The notes below the pieces were generated by a model, which searched no databases, had not been told where the DNA came from, and saw only the letters and a program-made list of their open reading frames with translations. From NCBI GenBank assembly GCA_026225155.1, contig JAMFSG010000009.1, positions 1 to 12,562 of the forward strand: 12,562 nucleotides of DNA, given 5' to 3'. Shown piece by piece: positions 7,105 through 12,562 of the stretch (position 1 is its first letter; every line of letters begins with the position of its first letter). Position numbers and translations under genes: made by a program. Source of the DNA: Verrucomicrobiota bacterium (lineage in GTDB: Bacteria; Verrucomicrobiota; Verrucomicrobiia; Limisphaerales; UBA11358).

Positions 7105-8211
7105 ATGAAAATACCGTTCGTTGACCTGCACGCGCAATATCTGACGATCAAACCGCAAATTGATGCGGCCATCCAGGACGTCATCACCAACTCCGCTTAT
7201 ATTCGCGGGCCGCACGTGGACAAGTTCGAAAAACTTTGGGCGGAAGCGCTCGGCGTGAAACATTGCGTGTCGTGCGCGAACGGCACGGACGCACTTTACA
7301 TCGTCATGCGCGGCCTCGGCATTAAGCCGGGCGACGAAGTCATCACGACGTCGCATTCATGGATTTCAACAACGGAAACCATCACGCAAGCGGGCGGCAA
7401 AGTAATTTTTGTGGATACGGAAAAAGATACTTTCAATCTCGATGCCGCACAGATCGAATCCAAAATCACTCCGCGCACAGTCGGAATTATTCCCGTTCAT
7501 CTTTACGGTCAACCGGCGGACATGGACGCGATCATGGCCATCGCCAAAAAAAATAATTTGTGGGTGATCGAAGATTGCGCGCAATCACACTTGGCGCGTT
7601 ACAAAGGAAAATTGGTCGGCACATTTGGCAACGCGGCGACATTCTCGTTTTATCCCGGAAAAAATCTCGGCGCTTACGGCGACGCGGGCGGCCTCGTGAC
7701 AAACGACGATAAACTCGCCGATTGGTGCGCGACGTATGCGCGCCACGGCGGCAAAGGCGAACACATCATGGAAGGCATCAACAGCCGCCTTGATGGTTTG
7801 CAAGCGGCGATTCTCAACGTGAAAGTTCCGCATTTGCAAAAATGGACGGACACGCGCCGCAAAGTGGCCGCGCGTTACAACGAATTGCTTGCCGGCGTCG
7901 GCGACCTCATCACGCCGAAAGTCGCCGCCGACCGCGACCACGTTTATCATCTCTACGTCATCCGCACGGAAAAACGCGACGCGCTGAAAAAATTCCTCGG
8001 CGAAAAAGAGATCGGCACCGTTTTGAATTATCCGAAAGCACTGCCATTTTATCCGGCCTATTCCTATCTCGGCCATAAACCAGCGGATTTTCCCGCCGCA
8101 TACGCCAACCAATCACGCATTTTATCACTGCCGATTTTCCCGGAGTTGACAGATGAAATGATCCGTTACGTCGCGACTGCCATCAAAGATTTTTTTGCGA
8201 AGACAAATTGA
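7105..8211 (+). CDS. wbpE: DegT/DnrJ/EryC1 PLP-dependent sugar aminotransferase, WlbC/WbpE-like
   Basis: This 368-residue protein has the typical length and layout of sugar aminotransferases (PF01041 family). Visible landmarks are the N-terminal PFVDLHAQY (4-12), the PLP-phosphate region CANGTDALY (57-65), IEDCAQSH (155-162) with D157 facing the PLP pyridine nitrogen, SFYPGKNLGA (181-190) with K186 as the Schiff-base lysine, and GINSRLDGLQAA (224-235). All key residues are present, so it should be active. In context it would transfer an amino group, probably from glutamate, to the 3-keto nucleotide sugar made by the Gfo/Idh enzyme, giving the substrate of the upstream acetyltransferase. It starts 21 nt downstream of that gene with no Shine-Dalgarno site. 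Regiochemistry (C3) is inferred from the cassette. The family also includes C4 aminotransferases, but none of the usual C4 partner genes is nearby. It contains an A8 tract at 7546-7553. Confidence 0.85.
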   Translation: MKIPFVDLHAQYLTIKPQIDAAIQDVITNSAYIRGPHVDKFEKLWAEALGVKHCVSCANGTDALYIVMRGLGIKPGDEVITTSHSWISTTETITQAGGKVIFVDTEKDTFNLDAAQIESKITPRTVGIIPVHLYGQPADMDAIMAIAKKNNLWVIEDCAQSHLARYKGKLVGTFGNAATFSFYPGKNLGAYGDAGGLVTNDDKLADWCATYARHGGKGEHIMEGINSRLDGLQAAILNVKVPHLQKWTDTRRKVAARYNELLAGVGDLITPKVAADRDHVYHLYVIRTEKRDALKKFLGEKEIGTVLNYPKALPFYPAYSYLGHKPADFPAAYANQSRILSLPIFPELTDEMIRYVATAIKDFFAKTN

Positions 8212-8243
8212 GCCGGCATCCGTAAAAAATCGCGTCCCCATCA

Positions 8244-9614
8244 ATGCCTCCAATTGTCGCATCGCTGTTGTGTCTTGGGCTTATCGCCTGGTTTTTTCGC
8301 CGTGACATCCGCGAAAAGCCGAATGTCACCAGCGCCCTTTGGTTGCCGACGCTCTGGCTGTTGATCATCGGGTCGCGCAGTTTTTCGCAATGGCTGGATA
8401 TGTATGGCTGGTCGGTGGGCGGCGCCTCGTTGGAAGAAGGCAGCCCGGTGGATGCGGCATTTTATTTCGCATTGATCGTGGGCGGCGCCTATGTCCTGAT
8501 AAAACGGCGGGTGAGTCTCAAAGAAGTCATCAGCCACAACCGCTGGCTGGCGTTTTTTTTGATCTATTGCCTGGTGTCAGTGCTGTGGTCGGATTTTCCA
8601 TTCGTCTCTTTCAAGCGTTGGATCAAGATTCTCGGCCATCCCATCATGGCGCTGGTGTTGTTCACCGAGCCGGATCCTGAGGAATCTTTTATCCGGCTGA
8701 TGAAACGGTCCGCGTATGTGCTCCTGCCAGTTTCCATTTTGTTCATAAAATATTATCCGCAATGGGGCCGCCAATTCGATCCGTGGTCGGGCTCCGCCAC
8801 GAGCACGGGGATCACGACCGACAAAAATTCCCTGGGCTGCATTTGTTTGATCCTCGGTTTCTTTTTTTTCTGGCAATTCCAAAAAACCTGGAAACTGGAA
8901 AAAACCCGCGCCCGGCGGAATGAACTTTTGCTGTGCGGATTTTTCTTTGTGATGGTCGTCTGGCTACTCAAAATGGCGCGCAGTTCCACTTCGATGTTGA
9001 CGCTGTTCATCGCCATGTTGACGGTTTTGTTTTTAGGGCTCCGGTTTGTGGACAAACGCAGGCTGGGTTTTTATCTCGTGACTGGAATTGTGGTGTTGCT
9101 GGTCGCACAGTTTTGTTTTGGCTTGTCTGATATGATCATCGCTTCATTGGGCAAAGATCCCACTTTGACGGACCGCACCAAGGTCTGGCGCTCGGTTTTG
9201 CAAGTTCCCATCAATCCGATTGTCGGCACCGGCTTTGAAACTTTTTGGCTCGGCGAACGGCGGGATCGGCTTTGGAAAATCTGGTGGTGGCAGCCGGTTC
9301 AAGCCCACAACGGCTATCTGGAAACCTATTTGAACCTTGGCCTCATCGGGCTGGGACTGATGGTGATTTTGATTTTGAGCGCCTTTTGGAAAGGTTCCAA
9401 AATGCTTTTCTCCAGCTTTGAATTCGCCCGGTTCCGGCTCGGATTTTTGGCCGCCTTCGTGTTATACAACTGGACGGAAGCGGCCTTCAAAGCATTGCAT
9501 CCAGTCTGGTTTATTTTCTACCTGATCTCAATTGATCTGCCCAAACCGTTGGCCGCGCCGATTGAAGCTGAAATTGTCGTCGAAGACGAAATGGCGGACG
9601 GTCTGAAGACATGA
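8244..9614 (+). CDS. O-antigen ligase/polymerase family (Wzy/WaaL/ExoQ-like) membrane protein
   Basis: This 456-residue protein is highly hydrophobic, with about ten likely membrane segments, for example at 4-18, 33-46, 71-87, 101-116, 155-170, 195-212, 229-245, 249-267, 275-294 and 364-381. A long extracytoplasmic loop (about 297-360) contains VGTGFETFW (327-335) and ends in HNGYLE (355-360), the hallmark of the O-antigen ligase (Wzy_C) family. TTDKNSLG (191-198) is also typical of ExoQ-like members. It should either polymerise lipid-linked repeat units at the periplasmic face or ligate finished chain to an acceptor; sequence alone does not separate these. The stop overlaps the next ATG by four bases (ATGA, 9611-9614), which couples its translation to the glycosyltransferase. 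No Shine-Dalgarno site precedes the ATG. Two T8 tracts lie inside the gene. Confidence 0.82.
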   Translation: MPPIVASLLCLGLIAWFFRRDIREKPNVTSALWLPTLWLLIIGSRSFSQWLDMYGWSVGGASLEEGSPVDAAFYFALIVGGAYVLIKRRVSLKEVISHNRWLAFFLIYCLVSVLWSDFPFVSFKRWIKILGHPIMALVLFTEPDPEESFIRLMKRSAYVLLPVSILFIKYYPQWGRQFDPWSGSATSTGITTDKNSLGCICLILGFFFFWQFQKTWKLEKTRARRNELLLCGFFFVMVVWLLKMARSSTSMLTLFIAMLTVLFLGLRFVDKRRLGFYLVTGIVVLLVAQFCFGLSDMIIASLGKDPTLTDRTKVWRSVLQVPINPIVGTGFETFWLGERRDRLWKIWWWQPVQAHNGYLETYLNLGLIGLGLMVILILSAFWKGSKMLFSSFEFARFRLGFLAAFVLYNWTEAAFKALHPVWFIFYLISIDLPKPLAAPIEAEIVVEDEMADGLKT

Positions 9615-10534
9615 AATACATTCTCATCACGCCGGCCAGGAATGAAGAAAAATTCATTGCCTTGACACTTGCTTCGGTGGTTGCGCAGACGCAACTGCCG
9701 GAACGCTGGATCATCATTGATGACGGTTCTTCCGATCGCACAGCGGAAATCGTTCAATGCTATACGCAAAAATTCCCGTGGATCATACTCGTCCGAAATC
9801 CTAAACGCGAAGGCCGCAGTTTTGGCGCGAAAGCGAATGCCGTGAACCATGCGGTCGCACAATCGCAAAACTTGGATTTTGGTGTTTTGGGAAATCTGGA
9901 TGCCGACACTTCGTTTGCGCCGGATTACATGGAATTTCTGATGCGGAAATTTTCCGAAGATCCGAAACTCGGTGTCGCCGGCACGCCGTTCACGCAGGAA
10001 GGCGGCTATGATTCCACGCGCGACAGTTTTGAAGGCGAAAATTATGTTGCCGGGCCGGTGCAACTTTTCCGCCGCGAATGTTTCCGCGAAATCGGCGGCT
10101 ACATCGCGAATCCCGCCGGCGGCGTGGATTGGATCGCTGTCATGGCTGCGCGGATGAAAGGTTGGACCGTGCGTTCGTTCGCCGACAAGCGCTATCATCA
10201 TCATCGTTCGATGGGCACGGCGGAACGCAGCGAAGTTGTCGCGCTTTTTTCCTACGGCGAAAAAGATTATTACCTCGGCGGTTCGCCCGTCTGGCAATTA
10301 TTTCGCGTCACTTATCGTCTGGCCAAAAAACCATATATTGTCGGCGGCCTCGCTTTGTTGTTTGGATATTTCTGGGCGGCGATCCGGTGCGTGAAGCGTC
10401 CCATTTCCGATGAGTTGATGAAATTTCATCGCGCCGACCAGATGAAAAAATTGAAAAATATTTTCCGCTCCGTTTTTCGTTTGAAAAAAGTGGATAATTT
10501 TCGAGTCGTCAACGAGTCCGCAAAAACAAACTGA
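9611..10534 (+). CDS. Family 2 glycosyltransferase (GT-A fold)
   Basis: This 307-residue protein starts with the GT2 core: PARNEEKFI (8-16), IIIDDGSSDRT (34-44) for nucleotide binding, and NLDADTSF (95-102), whose DAD (97-99) is the metal-binding DxD motif. VDW (172-174) and the basic segment YHHHRSMG (195-202) fit the acceptor and catalytic-base region of processive-like or rhamnosyl/mannosyl GT2 enzymes, but donor specificity cannot be read. A single hydrophobic segment (242-259), flanked by basic residues, probably anchors the C-terminus at the inner membrane, active site facing the cytoplasm. The start overlaps the ligase/polymerase stop by four bases. The following gene begins directly after its stop. 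It most likely adds one sugar to the lipid-linked repeat unit. Confidence 0.87.
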   Translation: MKYILITPARNEEKFIALTLASVVAQTQLPERWIIIDDGSSDRTAEIVQCYTQKFPWIILVRNPKREGRSFGAKANAVNHAVAQSQNLDFGVLGNLDADTSFAPDYMEFLMRKFSEDPKLGVAGTPFTQEGGYDSTRDSFEGENYVAGPVQLFRRECFREIGGYIANPAGGVDWIAVMAARMKGWTVRSFADKRYHHHRSMGTAERSEVVALFSYGEKDYYLGGSPVWQLFRVTYRLAKKPYIVGGLALLFGYFWAAIRCVKRPISDELMKFHRADQMKKLKNIFRSVFRLKKVDNFRVVNESAKTN

Positions 10535-11758
10535 ATGTCGTCTGCAAATAACATCGCTCCCGCCGCCGAAAATGTTTCCGGCGTATTGACGAATTTCACC
10601 GGCTGGCTGAAAAGCTACGGCGAAACCTCGTGGGATCATCAATCCTTTTTTGCCGGAACCGTCGGTCGCGGCGCGAAGGCGCTGTATTACAAAAACAAAC
10701 TGCTCGGCACGGCGGCGGTTGCGCCAATGATTTTTTCCGAGGGATTTTTGCCCGGCGCGCGGCGGCTTTTTCATCATCGCATCCGTCTGCCAATTGCTGA
10801 CGCGCATTACGCGATGGGATTTGCGTTCTTGCACGAGGCGACCGGCGAAGCGAAGCATCTCGAAACGGCGGTCCATTTTTTACGCGAGCTGGAAAAATCC
10901 CGCAGTCCCGGCTTCAAAGAATTTGGCTGGGGCTATCCGTTTGATTGGGTCACGCGCGTTGGCGTCATCAAAACCGGCACGCCGCTGATCACCACTACGC
11001 CTTATGTTTTCGAGGCTTTTTTGCAGGTTCACAAATTGCAGCCGCGTGATGAATGGGAAAAAATTCTCAAATCCATCATCCGCCACGCGACGACGGACAT
11101 CAAAGATTTCAAATTTTCCGAAACGGCCAACACCTGTTCCTACACGCCTTACGATCAGGGGAAAATTGTCAACGCTTCCGCGTATCGCGCCACGATGCTG
11201 GTGAGTGGCGCGAAATTTTTTAACGATGATTCGTTGCTTAAAATCGCCGACCGTAATGTAAATTTCGTTTTGGAAACGCAAAATGCCGACGGCTCGTGGC
11301 CCTACGCCGTGGATGGCGTGCGCGATTTTGTGGATCATTTTCACACCTGTTTCGTGATGAAAGCGCTGGCGAAAATTTATTTGCAGACGCGCGACGAAAA
11401 AATCCGCAGCGCGCTGGCGCGTGGGGTGGATTACTATTTGAAAAATCTTTTTGGTGCCGATGGAATGCCGCGGCCGTTTTCCAAAGCGCCGCGCCTGACG
11501 ATTTATCAGTGCGAACTTTACGATTGCGCCGAGTGCATCAACCTCTGCCTGCTGCTGAAAAAAGATTTTCCACAATTGCAAAAAACTTTGGACACGGTCA
11601 TCGCGGGGATTTTAAAAAATTGGATCAAGCCCGACGGCTCGTTCCGTTCGCGCAAATTGAAATTCGGCTGGGACAACGTGCCGATGCACCGCTGGGCGCA
11701 ATCGCAGATGTTCCGTTCGCTCGCGTTTTATTTGCGCGATGGCCGGTGGAAAGCCTGA
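10535..11758 (+). CDS. VpsJ-like alpha/alpha-toroid protein of unknown activity
   Basis: This 407-residue protein begins at the base after the GT2 stop, so translation is probably coupled. It is mostly predicted helix without signal peptide or membrane segment. Two repeat motifs, QNADGSWPY (249-257) and IKPDGSFRS (364-372), resemble the QW-type motifs of alpha/alpha-toroid folds (squalene cyclases, glycan lyases, unsaturated glucuronyl hydrolases, N-acylglucosamine 2-epimerases). Conserved-looking polar clusters are FGWGYPFDW (130-138), SYTPYDQGK (202-210) and DHFHTCF (267-273). From memory it resembles proteins annotated as polysaccharide biosynthesis protein VpsJ in exopolysaccharide clusters, for which I know no established biochemical activity. 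It might bind, isomerise or trim a glycan intermediate in the cytoplasm. A lyase or hydrolase role would normally need export, and no export signal is seen. Gene reality is certain; function is open. Confidence 0.72.
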   Translation: MSSANNIAPAAENVSGVLTNFTGWLKSYGETSWDHQSFFAGTVGRGAKALYYKNKLLGTAAVAPMIFSEGFLPGARRLFHHRIRLPIADAHYAMGFAFLHEATGEAKHLETAVHFLRELEKSRSPGFKEFGWGYPFDWVTRVGVIKTGTPLITTTPYVFEAFLQVHKLQPRDEWEKILKSIIRHATTDIKDFKFSETANTCSYTPYDQGKIVNASAYRATMLVSGAKFFNDDSLLKIADRNVNFVLETQNADGSWPYAVDGVRDFVDHFHTCFVMKALAKIYLQTRDEKIRSALARGVDYYLKNLFGADGMPRPFSKAPRLTIYQCELYDCAECINLCLLLKKDFPQLQKTLDTVIAGILKNWIKPDGSFRSRKLKFGWDNVPMHRWAQSQMFRSLAFYLRDGRWKA

Positions 11759-11774
11759 AGAATTATTTAATTTT

Positions 11775-12257
11775 ATGCCGGAAAAAGCATTAGCTGGAAT
11801 CAAGAACCGTTTGCTGCAGCAGATGGCAATGTCCTTGCCGGGCGGCTTTCGCCTGCGGGTTTCGCTGCATCGGTTTCGCGGCGTCCGCATCGGCACCGGT
11901 GTCTGGATTGGTTACGGAGCATTGATCGAAACAGCTTGCCCGGATCAAGTGACGATCGGCGACCGGGTCATCATTGGAATTCGTTCCACCATCCTGGCGC
12001 ATTTTCAAGAGCAGATGGGAGTCACGATCAAGGACGATGTTTACATTGGCGCCTGCGCGGTAATTTTGCCCGGCGTCACCATCGGTAAAGGATCGGTTGT
12101 CAGCGCGGGCAGCGTGGTGACCACGTCCGTGCCGCCGATGACGGTCGTTCAGGGCAACCCGGCCAAACGCGTGGCCCGCTGCGGGATTCCGCTGGGATTA
12201 AACACGTCGCGGGCAGATTTTATGCGGCATTTGAAAAGCCTTGATGACAAGTCTTAA
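11775..12257 (+). CDS. Hexapeptide-repeat (left-handed beta-helix) acyltransferase
   Basis: The protein has 160 residues from ATG 11775. An in-frame ATG at 11739 would overlap the upstream gene by 20 nt and add 12 residues with no family resemblance, so the later start, 16 nt past the upstream stop, is preferred. A basic helical N-terminus (1-35) is followed by hexapeptide repeats (VRIGTGVWIGYGALI 37-51, VTIGDRVIIGIR 59-70, VTIKDDVYIGACAVILP 83-99, VTIGKGSVVSAGSVV 101-115) and the closing VVQGNPAKRVAR (124-135). ILAHF (73-77) places H76 where CysE/LacA-type O-acetyltransferases have a catalytic histidine. It probably acetylates a hydroxyl of the glycan from acetyl-CoA in the cytoplasm. The acyl carrier protein gene directly downstream makes a longer acyl donor conceivable. 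It is clearly different from the WbpD-like enzyme at 6619. Acceptor unknown. Confidence 0.8.
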   Translation: MPEKALAGIKNRLLQQMAMSLPGGFRLRVSLHRFRGVRIGTGVWIGYGALIETACPDQVTIGDRVIIGIRSTILAHFQEQMGVTIKDDVYIGACAVILPGVTIGKGSVVSAGSVVTTSVPPMTVVQGNPAKRVARCGIPLGLNTSRADFMRHLKSLDDKS

Positions 12258-12292
12258 ATGCTGGAATCTAAAAAACTTAGCAAAATATATTT

Positions 12293-12556
12293 ATGGAGAT
12301 ACAAGAGATTGCGACTGGGCTGCAAAAATTTATCCGGGAACGATTCGGGGTGCCGGAAAGCGACCCGGATTTCAACAACGAGGTGGATTTGTTTAATTAC
12401 GGGTATATTGATTCGTTCGGTGCCGTTGATTTGACCAGCTTCATCGAGAAACAATTTTCCATCAAGTTCACCAATTCTGATTGGGTCACTTTTCCGTTAA
12501 GCACCATCAACCAAATATCAAGTTTCGTCAGCAAGCGCCAAAAAGGAGAATTATAA
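12293..12556 (+). CDS. Acyl carrier protein (PP-binding domain, stand-alone)
   Basis: This 87-residue acidic helical protein has the usual size of a discrete carrier protein. The helix II signature is GYIDSFGAVDL (37-47), with S41 as the predicted 4'-phosphopantetheine attachment site. DSF replaces the common DSL, which is tolerated in accessory carriers. It is not the housekeeping fatty-acid ACP: its neighbours are glycan genes and the sequence around the serine is divergent. Carriers of this kind in surface-glycan loci usually work with an adenylating ligase or acyltransferase that loads an amino- or hydroxy-acid or acyl group for sugar decoration. It lies 35 nt downstream of an acyltransferase and is followed by another gene within 2 nt. 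The gap before it is A/T-rich, with no Shine-Dalgarno site and no convincing promoter. Confidence 0.85.
   Translation: MEIQEIATGLQKFIRERFGVPESDPDFNNEVDLFNYGYIDSFGAVDLTSFIEKQFSIKFTNSDWVTFPLSTINQISSFVSKRQKGEL
12544..12548 (+). promoter_or_regulatory. Canonical Shine-Dalgarno site for the gene starting at 12558
   Basis: AGGAG lies 9 nt before the ATG at 12558, inside the last codons of the acyl carrier protein gene. It is the only well-spaced, full-strength Shine-Dalgarno sequence I see at any gene start in this window, and it fixes the start of the next gene. Confidence 0.75.
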
Positions 12557-12557
12557 T

Positions 12558-12562
12558 ATGCC
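12558..12562 (+). CDS. Start of a downstream gene, cut at the window edge
   Basis: ATG at 12558 follows the carrier protein stop by one base, with AGGAG at a 9-nt spacing. Only the start codon and two further bases are present, so nothing can be said of the product from sequence. By context an acyl/aminoacyl-AMP ligase or other carrier-protein partner is likely, which is inference only. Confidence 0.55.

Noticed and set aside
11739..11774. Earlier ATG start for the second hexapeptide acyltransferase
   Set aside because: It would overlap the upstream coding end by 20 nt and adds 12 residues without family resemblance; ATG 11775 has the same A/T leader as the other genes here.
11296..11793. 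Plus-strand open frame of 165 codons overlapping the VpsJ-like gene in another frame
   Set aside because: The toroid protein reading has recognisable motifs through the same bases, while this frame gives an Arg- and Ala-rich composition typical of out-of-frame GC-rich DNA.
12258..12292. Possible promoter or tiny peptide in the A/T-rich gap before the carrier protein
   Set aside because: TTGATG at 12241 has no well-spaced convincing -10 box, and the ATG at 12258 opens a frame that runs out of frame into the carrier gene with no support.
1..12562. Search for mobile elements, CRISPR repeats, tRNA genes and long direct or inverted repeats
   Set aside because: Nothing was seen beyond the hairpin at 1647-1678; frequent short motifs such as GAAAAAATT are codon-level repetition of Lys, Glu and Phe codons.

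Overview
The window is one continuous plus-strand block of surface or extracellular polysaccharide biosynthesis genes. It holds eleven genes, the first cut at the left edge, plus the first bases of a twelfth. Spacing is tight: most junctions are between -4 and about 35 nt, and the largest gap is 67 nt, so it reads as one long operon. No stretch over 300 bases lacks a gene. I see no tRNA, rRNA, insertion sequence, CRISPR array or phage gene. The organism is a Gram-negative-type bacterium. The GC-rich but A/T-tract-rich base use, the scarcity of Shine-Dalgarno sequences and this gene combination fit Verrucomicrobiota or a relative. That is an impression only, since no phylogenetic marker is present.

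Region 1 (1-1628) is the C-terminal part of a Wzz/Wzc-type chain-length co-polymerase with a degenerate BY-kinase-like domain. A strong hairpin (1647-1678) separates it from the rest. Region 2 (1696-5570) has a bifunctional polysaccharide deacetylase-GT4 glycosyltransferase fusion and then a second, different deacetylase-like protein. Region 3 (5601-8211) is a three-gene sugar cassette: a Gfo/Idh/MocA oxidoreductase, a hexapeptide-repeat N-acetyltransferase and a DegT/DnrJ/EryC1 aminotransferase. Together they match the WlbA/B/C (WbpB/D/E) steps that place a 3-acetamido group on a UDP-GlcNAc-derived uronic acid. Region 4 (8244-11758) has a multi-spanning O-antigen ligase/polymerase-family protein, a GT2 glycosyltransferase and a VpsJ-like alpha/alpha-toroid protein of unknown activity, coupled by a 4-nt overlap and a zero-base junction. 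Region 5 (11775-12562) has a second hexapeptide acyltransferase, a stand-alone acyl carrier protein and the start codon of a further gene behind the only canonical Shine-Dalgarno site I noticed at a gene start.

Working model (inference): the cassette makes a diacetamido-uronic acid nucleotide sugar; the GT4 and GT2 enzymes build the repeat unit on a lipid carrier in the cytoplasm; the deacetylase fused to the GT4 may edit N-acetyl groups at that stage; the ligase/polymerase joins or transfers the chain; the Wzc-like protein controls length; and the acyltransferase/ACP pair may add acyl decorations. The window has no flippase, initiating phosphoglycosyl transferase, UDP-GlcNAc 6-dehydrogenase or 2-epimerase, which presumably lie outside it.
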